Origin: Polyangia bacterium
Lineage (GTDB): Bacteria; Myxococcota_A; Polyangia; Nannocystales; Nannocystaceae
Length of the DNA: 64,000 nt
Assembly (NCBI GenBank): GCA_030424595.1
Contig: JAUHWG010000039.1
Span: forward strand, 1-64,000
Direction: 5' to 3'
A program made the position numbers and the translations under genes. Every line of letters starts with the position of its first letter. The stretch's first letter is position 1. The notes beneath the pieces were generated by a model that searched no databases, had not been told where the DNA came from, and worked only from the letters and a program-made list of their open reading frames with translations. Positions 8,313 through 17,288 of this stretch are shown in pieces.

Positions 8313-9430
8313 GCGAGGACGGCAACGGTGGTGCGGAGCGGGGCGCAGGCGCGGTCGGCAGGGGAGGTGAGTGTGTTGTGGTAGGCGCGGTAGGCCCCGC
8401 TAGCGGTCGCAGTCGCGGGGCCTGGGTCGGGGCCAGCGGCGGGATCGCGATCGAGGCTCAGGGGCTGCGCTACACCTACCCGGGGGCCCGCAGCGAGACT
8501 CTGCACGGGCTCGACTTCAGCGTCCGCAGGGGTGAGATCTTCGGCTTTCTCGGGCCTTCGGGATCGGGGAAGAGCACGACCCAGCGGCTGCTGATCGGCA
8601 GCCTGCGGGGCTACGGCGGCGGCCTTCGGGTCTTCGGCGACGAGGTGTCGGGCCTCGGGGCGGACTACCGCGAGCGGATCGGCGTGGTCTTCGAGGTGCC
8701 GAACCTCTACGCCAAGCTGAGCGCGCGCGAGAACCTGGACTTCTTCGCCGGCCTCTACCGCGGGCCGACGGTGAAGCCCATGCGATTGCTCGAGCGGGTC
8801 GGGCTCGGCTCCCACGCAGAAGAGCGCGTCGCGACCTTCTCGAAGGGGATGAAGATGCGCCTGAATTTCTGCCGGGCGCTGCTCCACCGGCCGACGCTGC
8901 TCTTCCTCGACGAGCCGACGAGCGGGCAGGATCCCGCCCACGCCAAGCTCCTGCGCGGGATGGTCCAGGAGCTGCGCGAGGGCGGGGCGACGGTCTTCCT
9001 GACCACCCACAACATGCACGAGGCGGCGGAGCTCTGCGATCGGGTCGCCTTTATCGCCGACGGCGCGCTGGCGGCGAGCGGGCGGCCGCGGGAGCTGATG
9101 CTGGCGGGCCTCGGGGGGGGCCGGCAGGTGCGGGTCGAGCTCGCCGCCGACGCTGGCGGGGAGGGTGTTCGCGAGGGGCCGGGACAGGGGCCAGGGACAT
9201 GGGAGGAGCGAGGGCTGGGACGAGGGCTGGGACGAGGGCTGGGGCGAGGGCTTGAAGAAGAAGGAGCCGGACACCGCGCTCTGGTCACCCGCTCCTTTCC
9301 CTTGGCGGGGCTCGGCGCGAACCGTGAGTTCCTCGCGCTCCTCGAGGCTGGCCAGGTCGAGTCGATCCACAGCCAGGAGGCGACGCTCGAGGATGTCTTC
9401 GTCGCGGCGACGGGGCGGGCCCTGCGATGA
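8309..9430 (+). CDS. ABC transporter ATP-binding protein
   Basis: 373 residues. Walker A is GPSGSGKST (~82-90), the signature is FSKGMKMRL (~177), Walker B is LLFLDEPTSG (~197), and the switch His lies in TTHNMHEA. It carries a ~45-residue unconserved N-terminal extension, and a low-complexity insert with four GLGR-type units near residue 300 encoded by a 12-bp tandem repeat. It powers the two permeases that follow. The gene set resembles small-molecule or drug efflux ABC operons with one ATPase and two six-helix permeases. Confidence 0.92.
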   Translation: MSEDGNGGAERGAGAVGRGGECVVVGAVGPASGRSRGAWVGASGGIAIEAQGLRYTYPGARSETLHGLDFSVRRGEIFGFLGPSGSGKSTTQRLLIGSLRGYGGGLRVFGDEVSGLGADYRERIGVVFEVPNLYAKLSARENLDFFAGLYRGPTVKPMRLLERVGLGSHAEERVATFSKGMKMRLNFCRALLHRPTLLFLDEPTSGQDPAHAKLLRGMVQELREGGATVFLTTHNMHEAAELCDRVAFIADGALAASGRPRELMLAGLGGGRQVRVELAADAGGEGVREGPGQGPGTWEERGLGRGLGRGLGRGLEEEGAGHRALVTRSFPLAGLGANREFLALLEAGQVESIHSQEATLEDVFVAATGRALR

Positions 9431-10128
9431 GGCTCGCGAGCTGCGTCCGCCACGATGTCCGCCTCCAATGGCGCGCCGGGTTCTACGCGGTCTACGCGGT
9501 GCTCGTCGCGGTCTACGTGCTCGTGCTCGGCGGCCTAGCGCCTGATCTCCAGCGCTCGGCGACGGCGCTGATGATCTACATCGATCCGTCCGTGCTCGGC
9601 TTCTTCTTCCTCGGCGGGCTGATGCTCTTCGAGCGCGGCGATGGGGCGCTCGACGCACTCTTCGTCGGCCCGCTGCGGGCGGGCGAGTACATCGCCGCGA
9701 AGGGGATAAGCCTGACCCTGCTGGCGCTGCTCTCATCGCTGGCCTTGGCGATCGGCGCTGGAGTAGTCCCGACCTCGGCGCCGCTGATGCTCACGGGGGT
9801 GGCCCTGACCTCCTTGATGATCACCTTCTTCGCGGTCGCGATCGGCTCGCGCCTGACGACGGTGAACCGCTACTTCTTCGGCGGGGCGCTCCTCTCTCTC
9901 CCGCTCATCGCCCCGATCGTCGAGTTTGTCGGCCTCGTCAGCCACCCGCTCCTCGCCTGGTTGCCCGCGGCGCCCGGGCTGGCGCTGATCGACGCGGGCC
10001 TCGGCGGAGCCCCGCTCGCGCCCCTGGAGGTGCTAGGGGCGGTGGTCCTCCTCCTCGCCTGGACCTGCGCGGCCTTTCTCCTGGCGCTGCGGTGGTTTGA
10101 ACGCTTCGTGATCGGCGGCGGACGATGA
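9427..10128 (+). CDS. ABC transporter permease, subunit 1
   Basis: 233 residues with about six membrane helices. The layout, a short N-terminal cytoplasmic segment then helix pairs with GDGALDALFVGPLRAGEYI between them, resembles ABC-2-type exporter permeases of the fluoroquinolone-export kind; the substrate cannot be told from sequence. The start overlaps the ATPase stop by 4 bp and the stop overlaps the next permease by 4 bp. Confidence 0.85.
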   Translation: MRLASCVRHDVRLQWRAGFYAVYAVLVAVYVLVLGGLAPDLQRSATALMIYIDPSVLGFFFLGGLMLFERGDGALDALFVGPLRAGEYIAAKGISLTLLALLSSLALAIGAGVVPTSAPLMLTGVALTSLMITFFAVAIGSRLTTVNRYFFGGALLSLPLIAPIVEFVGLVSHPLLAWLPAAPGLALIDAGLGGAPLAPLEVLGAVVLLLAWTCAAFLLALRWFERFVIGGGR

Positions 10129-10844
10129 GCCGCCTTCGCGCCCTGCTCACCGCCGACGCCCGCAACATCGCCCGCGAGCCGCCGCTGTGGGCCTCGGCGC
10201 TCCTGCCCTGGGTCTTCGCCCTGGGGCTGCGCTTCGGCTTTGGCGACCTCGCCTCGCTCGCCGCGCCTTGGGTCGACCTCGAGCTCTACCGCCTGCACAT
10301 CGCCGCCTTTCTCCTCGTCACGCCGGGGATGATGATCGGCTGGGTCGTCGGCTTCCTCCTCCTCGACGAGCGCGACGAGAAGATCCTCGCGGCGATCGAG
10401 GTGACGCCGCTCGGCCGGGGCGGATTTATCCGCTATCGGCTGGTCTTGCCGACGGTGCTCGCGATCCTGGTCGCGGTGGCCGTCCATCTCTGCGCCGGCC
10501 TCGTCGCCCCGGGCGTCGTCCCGGTCGCAGCGGCGATCCTCCTATCGTCGCTCGCGGCTCCGCTCCTGGCGCTCTTCCTCGTCGCCTTCGCCAGCAACAA
10601 GGTCGAGGGGCTGGCGATGGCCAAGCTCGGCTCGCTCATGGTCTTCGTGCCCCTCTTGGCGGCGGTCGTCGGCGGCCCTTGGTGGAGCGCCGCGCTCCTG
10701 CTCCCGGGGGCCTGGGCGCTGCGGATCTTCTCCGGCGAGCTCGCGGGGCTGGCCTCGCTCGCCGCCATCGCCTGCGGCCTCGCCCTCAGCGTTGGCTACG
10801 GAGCTTGGCTCCTGCGCCGGATCGGCCGGCAGATCGAGCGCTAG
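10125..10844 (+). CDS. ABC transporter permease, subunit 2
   Basis: 239 residues, about six membrane helices. It has the same internal pattern as its neighbour (DERDEKILAAIEVTPLGRGG), so the two permeases are probably paralogous halves of one channel. It is the last gene of the tetR operon. A copy of the dispersed repeat begins six bases after its stop codon. Confidence 0.85.
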   Translation: MSRLRALLTADARNIAREPPLWASALLPWVFALGLRFGFGDLASLAAPWVDLELYRLHIAAFLLVTPGMMIGWVVGFLLLDERDEKILAAIEVTPLGRGGFIRYRLVLPTVLAILVAVAVHLCAGLVAPGVVPVAAAILLSSLAAPLLALFLVAFASNKVEGLAMAKLGSLMVFVPLLAAVVGGPWWSAALLLPGAWALRIFSGELAGLASLAAIACGLALSVGYGAWLLRRIGRQIER

Positions 10845-10850
10845 CAGACC

Positions 10851-10884
10851 GTGGCAAAGGTCCCGCGCGCTCTCGCGGCCCTCG
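10851..10884 (+). repeat. Dispersed repeat, copy D (short)
   Basis: GTGGCAAAGGTCCCGCGCGC followed by TCTCGCGGCCCTCG matches the left end of the copies at 33175 and 31916 (reverse). It directly follows the exporter operon. The rest of the gap to 10964 shows nothing else. Confidence 0.6.
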
Positions 10885-10964
10885 CTCAGCCCTCAGCTCC
10901 GCCGATACTCGGAATAAGGCGGGCGGCTCTTCGAGGACTCCTAGCATCAGCGCGTATTTCAGGG

Positions 10965-12518
10965 CTAGAGGCGGGCGAGGGCGGTCCTCACCAGGTCCTG
11001 CACCTCGTCGACCTTCTCCTTCGCGAGGGCGAGCTCGAGCTGCTCTCGGTGCGGCGCGACCAGCTCCTTGTCGGCGATACAGAGGGCTTGGCCGATGGCG
11101 ATGCGGGTCGCCTTCTTGCGCTCGCCCAGGAGGCCGACGAGCGGCTCGACGCTCTCGGTGAGGCTGGAGGCGGCCGTGACCGCGGCGGCGCGGACCGGCT
11201 TCGAGCTGTGCTTGAGCGCCTGGACCACCAAGGCCGCGCTCGCGGGCCGCACGTGGGCGAAGTAGTGGGGCAGGAGCTTGACCGTGAAGGGCCCCGCGGC
11301 GCCGAGGTAGGCCTGCTCATAGATCGCGGGGTCGAGGTCGCTCGGGATCCCCGAGACGTGCTTCATCAGCTGCCATTGGTTGTAGCTGTCGCTGATGTTG
11401 TGGCGGGCGAGGAAGCGGAGGTAGACGCTCCAAAAGGCGGGGACGTGCTCGCGAAAGGCGGCATTGCGCAGAGCGGCGGCGATCAGGTGTTGGATGTCAT
11501 CGCGGCCGACCGACTGTCCGAGGACCTCGACCATCGCCTCAAACCACAGGGTCGGCGCTGCGGCCATCTCCTTGAAGAGCGCGGGGCGCAGCTTCTCCTG
11601 CTCGCGGACCGCGTCGATGCGACCGAGCATGCGGGTCCGCTCCTCCGGCGGCAGGCCCTGAAAGCCGGTCGTCGCGGGGGGCTCTGCGTCTTCGCTGTCG
11701 CCCGCGGGGCCGAGGCGCGCGAGCGTATCGCTGCAAAACCCGCGGACCGCCTTCTTCTTGGCCTTTGTCCCGGCCTCGAGGGCGGCGCGAGCTCGGCCGC
11801 CGAGGTCGGCGAGGCCGGTCTGGGCGCAGGCCTGGACCGGCTTGGACTTGTGGCCGAGGGCGCGGACATAGAGGCCCGCGCTCTCGGGGAGCCCGAGGCG
11901 CTGGAGCGCCATCAGCAGCGCGAGCGCGCGGTACTTCCAGAGGTCGTCGGCCCAGACCGCCTGGGCGGCGGCGAGGAGGGGCGCGCCGATGTAGTGGAGC
12001 TTTTGGCTGATGTCCTCGGTCTGGCGCTCGCCGACGCTGAGGTTGCGGACGACCTCGGTGACGGTCTCGGCGTCGTCGGCGATGCACGAGAGGAGGGCGA
12101 TGGCGTTGGTGTGCGACCACCTCTCCTGCGCGCCGAGGATCGCCTCGCGGAGCATCGTCGGCGGCAGGAGGGCGCAGGCCCGCTGACAGGGCGGGAAGCA
12201 GTCGTAGATCTCGAGGTAGGGGATGAGCTGGAGATAGGGGAGAAACCACTCCGGGAGCGGCGCTTCGCCGGCCGCGTCGGTGACGACGAGGGCGGTGGCC
12301 ATCGCCATCACGTGGACGACCTGGGGCTCGCCGAAGGGCTTGAACTTGGGGACCTCATCGATGGCCGGCGCCCACTCGCGAAAGGCCCCGAGGAGCGTCG
12401 CGTGGTGGCTCCTGAGCGCCGGCTCGACCCGCTCGTAGAGCTCCTTCGCGCTGGTGTTGCTCTCCGGCTCCGCGAGGGAGCGGAGCTTCTCTAGGGTCTT
12501 CTTGGTGCTCTTGGCCAA
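10965..12518 (-). CDS. Helical-repeat (HEAT-like) protein of unknown function
   Basis: 517 residues, soluble, with no signal peptide. It consists largely of paired amphipathic helices spaced about 35-40 residues apart (for example KSKPVQACAQTGLADLGGRA and SSKPVRAAAVTAASSLTES), suggesting HEAT/armadillo-type scaffolding. The start appears to be TTG at 12518, with GAAGAG about eight bases upstream. It faces the exporter operon convergently and starts 361 bp from the divergent DUF4388 gene. Function is not recognised. Confidence 0.75.
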   Translation of the reverse strand: MAKSTKKTLEKLRSLAEPESNTSAKELYERVEPALRSHHATLLGAFREWAPAIDEVPKFKPFGEPQVVHVMAMATALVVTDAAGEAPLPEWFLPYLQLIPYLEIYDCFPPCQRACALLPPTMLREAILGAQERWSHTNAIALLSCIADDAETVTEVVRNLSVGERQTEDISQKLHYIGAPLLAAAQAVWADDLWKYRALALLMALQRLGLPESAGLYVRALGHKSKPVQACAQTGLADLGGRARAALEAGTKAKKKAVRGFCSDTLARLGPAGDSEDAEPPATTGFQGLPPEERTRMLGRIDAVREQEKLRPALFKEMAAAPTLWFEAMVEVLGQSVGRDDIQHLIAAALRNAAFREHVPAFWSVYLRFLARHNISDSYNQWQLMKHVSGIPSDLDPAIYEQAYLGAAGPFTVKLLPHYFAHVRPASAALVVQALKHSSKPVRAAAVTAASSLTESVEPLVGLLGERKKATRIAIGQALCIADKELVAPHREQLELALAKEKVDEVQDLVRTALARL

Positions 12519-12755
12519 CGCGGACTCTTCGCTCTGCGGGGGCGCGAATCATCGGCGCTGCCCCCCCGATTTTCAACGAAAAGTGGGCGAGCCTCCGCGG
12601 CTCGGTCACCCCTCGGCTGCACGTCGTGCTGCGGCCGCGGCCCACGGCGCTCCTGGTCGCCGAGGCGACGTCGTTCGTGCGGCCGGCTCAGCGCTCCAGC
12701 GAGGGCTGCGGCTGCCGGTGGTCGCGCGACGGTGCTCAGCCTCGCTCGCCCCAAG

Positions 12756-12785
12756 GGCCGAGGGCGGCCGAGGGCGGCCGAGGGC
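12756..12785. repeat. Tandem repeat, GGCCGAGGGC x3
   Basis: Three exact 10-bp units lie in the 361-bp gap between the helical-repeat gene and the DUF4388 gene. No other feature is visible in that gap. Confidence 0.8.
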
Positions 12786-12879
12786 GCCCGGGGGCGGGGC
12801 TGTACGCTTGCGGGCCCGTCGGCGGCGATGATACGACGCTATGGGCCGCAAGTCGCGGCTACGCGGGGGGCGAGGCTTG

Positions 12880-14133
12880 ATGAAGAGCGCACAGGACGAG
12901 CTGGTCTGGATCAACGCTGACGGGAACATCGAGCCGGTGGGGGAGCTGGCGGCCGCGCGGCTGCGGGCTAAGCAGGGCGGCTTTCGCCTCCTGCCGACGC
13001 CGGACCATGTCGTCTTCATGCGCTACACCGGCCAGGACGGCCGGCGTGACGCGGAGGACGGCGCGGTCGTCCGGATCGCCGGCGAGATCACCGGTCCCGG
13101 CACGCTCTGCGACGTGCTCGCGCTCCTCGCCCAGACCGGCTGGCGCGGCGAGCTCAACGTCCGGGTCGGCGTCGACAACCGCAGCGTCTACGTCGACGCC
13201 GGCAACGTCGTCGGCGCCCGGACCAACGTCGCCCACGAGCACCTCGGCCGCGTGCTCTTCCGCTTCGGCGTGATCGAAGAGGAGCAGTACGAGCAGGTGA
13301 TGGAGCGGGTCCGCGGCGGGGAGCTCTTCGGCTCGGCGGCGGTCGAGCTCGGGATCCTGGAGCGCAGCCAGGTCTACGCCTACCTCGGCAAGCAGGTCGA
13401 GCAGATCGTCATCTCCTTGATGAGCGTCGCTGACGGGATGTTCTGCTTCCTCGACGGCTTCGACGACGCGGACCTGGCCTTCCGCCACAACGGCAGCATC
13501 AACGCGATGTTGATGGACGGCGTGACGCAGATGGACGAGATGCGCTATTTCGCGCAGCGGATCCCGTCGAACGACTACATCCCGGTCTGTCTCCCGGGCA
13601 AGGAGCCCTCGGACGTCGCGCTGCGGCCCCTCTGGGAGATGATCGACGGTCAGCTCTCGGTCCTCGAGCTGTCGCGGGCGCTGGGCCTCGGCGAGTTCGA
13701 GACGACCAAGAGCGTCTTTCAGCTCCTCCAGAGCAAGGTCGTGGAGATGCGACCGCCGGCGACCAAGGGCGGCGCGGTCGAGATCGTCGGGGCGGCGAAC
13801 GCTGCCCTCCTGCAGATCCACCAGGAGGCGGACTCCGCCGGTCGTGGGACGGTGCTGCGCACCAACCTCGAGTCCTTCGCCGACGGGATCTACGAGATGC
13901 TCTTCGACGGAGCTGGGCCCTACGACAACGGCTCCTTCGATCCGGTCAAGGTCGTCCGCAACGCGGAGATGGTCGCCGCCGGCGGCAGCGTCGAGCGCTT
14001 CCTCAAGGAGGTGCTCTACGACTACGTGTCCTTCGCCCTCTTCACCGCGAGCTCGATGGTCCGCCGCGATCGAGGCAAGGGGCTTGGCAAGCTGCTGGAG
14101 CCCTTGATGAGCCGCCTGCGGCCGATCGGCTAG
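12880..14133 (+). CDS. DUF4388 (PATAN-like) domain protein
   Basis: 417 residues from the ATG at 12880, which has a G-rich stretch upstream; an in-frame ATG at 12841 would add a basic, unconserved 13 residues. The region around residues 60-190 (AGEITGPGTLCDVLALLAQTG, GELNVRVG) is typical of DUF4388/PATAN modules, which are common in myxobacterial signalling and motility proteins and act as protein-binding modules. The remainder has no recognised domain. There is no signal peptide, so it is cytoplasmic. Confidence 0.8.
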   Translation: MKSAQDELVWINADGNIEPVGELAAARLRAKQGGFRLLPTPDHVVFMRYTGQDGRRDAEDGAVVRIAGEITGPGTLCDVLALLAQTGWRGELNVRVGVDNRSVYVDAGNVVGARTNVAHEHLGRVLFRFGVIEEEQYEQVMERVRGGELFGSAAVELGILERSQVYAYLGKQVEQIVISLMSVADGMFCFLDGFDDADLAFRHNGSINAMLMDGVTQMDEMRYFAQRIPSNDYIPVCLPGKEPSDVALRPLWEMIDGQLSVLELSRALGLGEFETTKSVFQLLQSKVVEMRPPATKGGAVEIVGAANAALLQIHQEADSAGRGTVLRTNLESFADGIYEMLFDGAGPYDNGSFDPVKVVRNAEMVAAGGSVERFLKEVLYDYVSFALFTASSMVRRDRGKGLGKLLEPLMSRLRPIG

Positions 14134-14410
14134 GGCCTCGTCGGGGTCTCGTCGGGGCCTCGACGGGCCCGTGGGACAGGTCAGTGCGTGCTCGGGCTCG
14201 ATCCGCCCCGGCGCTTGACGTCGTCTTGCGGGCGGTCTCAGTCAGCGTTGATCCCGGCGCGGACGTCCGTGGGGATTGTGAAGCGATCCTACGCACCGGT
14301 GTACAGAATCTAGAATTTGACGGTGTCCCGGCGCTGCTCCTACGGTGGAGCGATTCGCCGCAGATCGACACGTTCGGCCTGTGCTCACCCCCTGACCGAT
14401 ACGGACCCTG

Positions 14411-15094
14411 ATGACCACGAACACCGCTCACTCCCCGCGTCTTCGCCGCTCCTGCTGCCTGCTCCTCGCCTCGCTCCTGACCGCGGCGGGCTGCTCTGGG
14501 GAGGAGGTCGCGAGCGCCTCCGAGAGCACGATGACGACGAGCGACCCGAGCGGGACGGCGTCGGGATCGACGGAGGCGACGGAGGCGAGCGGGAGCGACG
14601 GGGGCAGCTCGACCGGGATGACGGGGATGACGGGGACGACCGCGACTGCGACGACGGCGACGGCGGACGCGACGACGGCGACGACCGACGCGAGCGCGAC
14701 GACCGACGAGAGCTCCTCGTCGGAGGGGACGACCGCCGACACCGGCGTCGAGGGCCCGTCCTTCACCGACATCTACGAGCAGATCATCCTCCCCAACGGC
14801 TGCAACGCGGGCTACTGCCACGGCGGAGGGGCGGGAGGGTTGCTGATGACCGATGAGGCGACGAGCTACGCCAACCTGGTCGAGGTCGACGCCGCCGCGC
14901 CCATGTGCGCTGTGACGGTCCGGGTGGTCCCGGGCGCCCCCGACGAGAGCGTGCTCTGGTACCGCGCGCGGCCGATGGCGCTCGACGGGGGGATGGAGCC
15001 CTGCGCGCCGAAGATGCCGGAGGGGAGCACGGGGCTGAGCGACGCGGACGGCCAGCTCCTTCTCGACTGGATCGAGGGCGGAGCGCCGGAGTGA
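14411..15094 (+). CDS. Lipoprotein with CX4CH cytochrome-like module
   Basis: 227 residues. The signal ends in LLTAAGC (lipobox Cys ~27). It is followed by a ~85-residue Thr/Ser/Gly/Ala spacer (TTATATTATADATTATTDAS and similar), then a ~110-residue domain beginning FTDIYEQIILPNGC. The domain has GCNAGYCHGGG, a CX4CH motif where c-type cytochromes have CX2CH, and ends LDWIEGGAPE. Similar modules are seen in planctomycete/myxobacterial cytochrome-like lipoproteins, where haem binding is unproven. It overlaps the next gene by 4 bp (GTGA). Confidence 0.8.
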   Translation: MTTNTAHSPRLRRSCCLLLASLLTAAGCSGEEVASASESTMTTSDPSGTASGSTEATEASGSDGGSSTGMTGMTGTTATATTATADATTATTDASATTDESSSSEGTTADTGVEGPSFTDIYEQIILPNGCNAGYCHGGGAGGLLMTDEATSYANLVEVDAAAPMCAVTVRVVPGAPDESVLWYRARPMALDGGMEPCAPKMPEGSTGLSDADGQLLLDWIEGGAPE

Positions 15095-15783
15095 GAGGGG
15101 CGCCAGGCGTGGCCGGGCGGGGAGCTCGGCCCAGGAGGGCGCCTTCTTGCGTCGCTCTCCTGGTCGCGCTCGCCTGTGATCCTGCGGCGAGCGCGTGGGT
15201 CGACGGTCCGTCGGGGGTGGAGAGCTCGGAGGCGCTCCCGGTCGCCGACCGGGTGGATGCGGAGGTGGTCCCTGTCAGCGCGACGTCTGTGCGGGAGGGG
15301 GATGAGGTCGCGCGGGGGAGCGGCGATGCGGAGCCCGAGCGCAGCGATCGTCCGCCGACAGATCCCGAGGCGATCGGCCGGTGGCTGCGCGCTGGCGGGT
15401 ACCTGGACTGGGAGCCGCGCTCAGCGGTGCACAGGACGGACGAGCACGGCGGCGCGAGGGTGCTCTTCAACCCGCTGCTCGCGGCGTCGTTCGAGGCCGA
15501 GGCAGAGCAGCACCCGCTCGGGGCGGCCGCGGTCCGGGAGCTCTACGAGGCGGATCTCGTGACCCCGAGGGGGCTCGCGCTGATGGTCAAGGTCGGGGAG
15601 GGCGAGGCGTTGCGAGGGGGTGGGGCGTCGCCCGCTGAGGATGAGGACGAGCGCGGATGGTTCTGGTACGAGGTGTTCAGCTTTGACGAGGGCGCGGCGC
15701 CTACTGTGGCGGAGGTCGATGCGCCGGGGTGTCTTGGCTGTCACAGCGCTGGGGTTGACTTGGTGATGCCTCCGGAGAGCTGA
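15091..15783 (+). CDS. Cytochrome P460-like lipoprotein
   Basis: 230 residues from a GTG start that overlaps the preceding stop; the frame is open upstream but only the GTG yields a signal sequence, ending in LLVALAC. After an acidic linker, residues ~100-230 have the P460-family order: HRTDEHGGARVLFNP, VKVGEGE, WFWYEVFSF and a terminal haem c motif CLGCHSAGVD. P460 proteins are periplasmic haem enzymes or electron carriers. Co-translation with the CX4CH lipoprotein suggests a joint redox role; the assignment to P460 is by pattern, not search. Confidence 0.75.
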   Translation: MRGAPGVAGRGARPRRAPSCVALLVALACDPAASAWVDGPSGVESSEALPVADRVDAEVVPVSATSVREGDEVARGSGDAEPERSDRPPTDPEAIGRWLRAGGYLDWEPRSAVHRTDEHGGARVLFNPLLAASFEAEAEQHPLGAAAVRELYEADLVTPRGLALMVKVGEGEALRGGGASPAEDEDERGWFWYEVFSFDEGAAPTVAEVDAPGCLGCHSAGVDLVMPPES

Positions 15784-15802
15784 GAGCTAGGCCGGAGGTA
15801 GG

Positions 15803-15901
15803 CGCTAGGGTTGATCCGCTAGGGTTGATCCCCGATCGATTGCTGTGAGCTTGCGAGCGAGGTTATCGGCGAGTGTTGGGTGATTCGTGGGGTGATTCGT
15901 G
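15803..15901. repeat. Two short direct repeats in the intergenic region
   Basis: GCTAGGGTTGATCC occurs twice head to tail at 15803-15830, and GGGTGATTCGTG occurs twice at about 15878-15901. They precede the larger repeat array of this 930-bp gene-free stretch (15784-16716). Confidence 0.7.
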
Positions 15902-16014
15902 GGCTGATGCGTTCGGCGCTCCGGTGCTTGGTGCGGAGGGCCTTAGGGGGAGAGGCGGAGGCTGTGGCGTAGGCCGGGAGAGGAGGGCCCCACTCTTTCA
16001 GACAGGTCGGAAGC

Positions 16015-16050
16015 GTGCACGGGCCTCCCCTCTCGGGGCGGCCCGTGCAC
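16015..16050. terminator. Very stable hairpin in front of the 145-bp repeat array
   Basis: GTGCACGGGCC pairs perfectly with GGCCCGTGCAC. Inside, CCCC pairs with GGGG around TCTC, with one T/C mismatch. The hairpin abuts the first 145-bp repeat. There is no T tract; it could be a terminator or part of a structured RNA. Confidence 0.55.
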
Positions 16051-16560
16051 GTCCTAGACTCATTCGCGGGGCCCTCCTCCCCCGACCCATCGGCAGGTCC
16101 TCCAGGCCGTCTTGGGTGAGCCGGCGTGCGTGGGTTGAGGCGTTACCGTGGGGGTGATCGGCCTCTGGACCACTGAGGCACTCCACAGAGCGCACGTCCT
16201 AGACGCATTCGCGGGGCCCTCCTCGCCCGACCCATCGGCAGGTCCTCCAGGCCGTCTTGGGTGAGCCGGCGTCCGTGGGTTGAGGCGTTACCGTGGGGGG
16301 TGATCGGCCTCTGGACCACTGAGGCACTCCACAGAGCGCACGTCCTAGACGCATTCGTGGGGCCCTCCTCGCCCGACCCATCGGCAGGTCCTCCAGGCCG
16401 TGGTGGGTGAGCCGGCGGATGGGGGCTGGAGCGTCTTTGCGGAGAGATCGGTTTGAGTGGGTTTCTCTTTGGTTCGCGGGGCCCTCGCGCTTGGCAGGCA
16501 AGCCCTCCAGGCCGTGATGGGGGAGCCCGTGAATGGGGGCTGGAGCGTTGCCGAGGGGCT
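16051..16560. repeat. Array of ~145-bp direct repeats (two near-identical, two degenerate)
   Basis: Unit 1 (16051-16195) and unit 2 (16196-16341) differ at only about four positions. Unit 3 (from 16342) matches for ~75 bp then diverges. Unit 4 (from ~16472) retains GCGGGGCCCTC and CCCTCCAGGCCGTGATGGG. The period (145/146) is not a multiple of three, so the array is not a coding repeat. Conserved cores are GGGGCCCTCCTC, CATCGGCAGGTCCTCCAGG and GGTGAGCCGGC. No spacers or cas genes are present. Confidence 0.85.
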
Positions 16561-16716
16561 GTGGGTTCGGGCGTTTCCGTCATTCGCGGGGGCGTGATGA
16601 GTGAGGGGGAGGGGCGGTGGCGCGCGGAAATTGTTCTGGGGGGCGATCTTTTCTGCGTCCGTCTGGGGGGAGGCGGCGTCCTTGGAGATAGACGCTGCCG
16701 AAAGGCCCAGAGAAAC

Positions 16717-17283
16717 ATGACTACCGCTGCACAGTCCTCCTCATCGATCACATCCTCCAGCGAGCGCCCGGGCCTTGAGTCCGCGGTCGACTTTCCGACG
16801 CCGACCCGGCTCCATGTCGCCATCGCGGTGAAGGATGTCGAGCGCTCGCTGCCCTTCTACCGGACGCTCTTCGGTCAGGCGCCGAGCAAGGTGCGGGCGG
16901 GCTACGCGAAGTTCGAGGTGGAGGACCCGGCGGTGAACTTCACGCTGAACGGAGGGGAGTGGCCGGCGGTCGAGCAGGGGCCGCGCCACTTCGGGATCCA
17001 GGTGAAGTCGACCGGGGCGGTGTTCGAGGCCAAGGAGCGGATCGAGGCCGCGGGCTTCTCGACCTGGACGGAGGCGCAGGTGAGCTGCTGCTACGCGGTC
17101 CAGGACAAGGTCTGGGCGAGCGATCCCGACGGCCATCGCTGGGAGGTCTTTGTCGTCACGGAGGACAGCGTCGACGACGAGGTGCCGGTCCCGGCGGAGA
17201 TCGACCCGGCGGCGGCGGAGGCCGACGCGCCGGCCTCGGAGGAGGCGTCGGAGCCCTGTTGTGCGCCGAGCTGCTGCTCCTGA
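16717..17283 (+). CDS. ArsI/CadI-family VOC dioxygenase (C-As lyase-like)
   Basis: 188 residues from the ATG at 16717. The VOC fold is evident, and the putative Fe(II) ligands line up with ArsI: His33, His91 and Glu143. The family's vicinal cysteines are present as Cys124-Cys125 in SCCYAVQDKVW, with the conserved 18-residue spacing to Glu143. A second Cys-rich tail (CCAPSCC) ends the protein. ArsI enzymes break the C-As bond of trivalent organoarsenicals; CadI relatives are metal-induced. The Ser-rich N-terminal ~25 residues are an unconserved extension. A hairpin terminator follows. Confidence 0.85.
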   Translation: MTTAAQSSSSITSSSERPGLESAVDFPTPTRLHVAIAVKDVERSLPFYRTLFGQAPSKVRAGYAKFEVEDPAVNFTLNGGEWPAVEQGPRHFGIQVKSTGAVFEAKERIEAAGFSTWTEAQVSCCYAVQDKVWASDPDGHRWEVFVVTEDSVDDEVPVPAEIDPAAAEADAPASEEASEPCCAPSCCS

Positions 17284-17288
17284 GGGCG

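Noticed and set aside
10851-12494. Long forward open frame opposite the helical-repeat gene
   Set aside because: The reverse frame has normal protein composition and repeating helices; the forward frame does not.
16051-16560. CRISPR-like array
   Set aside because: Units are ~145 bp, contiguous, without unique spacers, and no cas genes are present.
16143-16823. Reverse-strand open frame across the 145-bp repeats encoding similar peptides
   Set aside because: The repeat period breaks the frame, composition is Arg/Pro-rich, and it overlaps the ArsI-like gene start.
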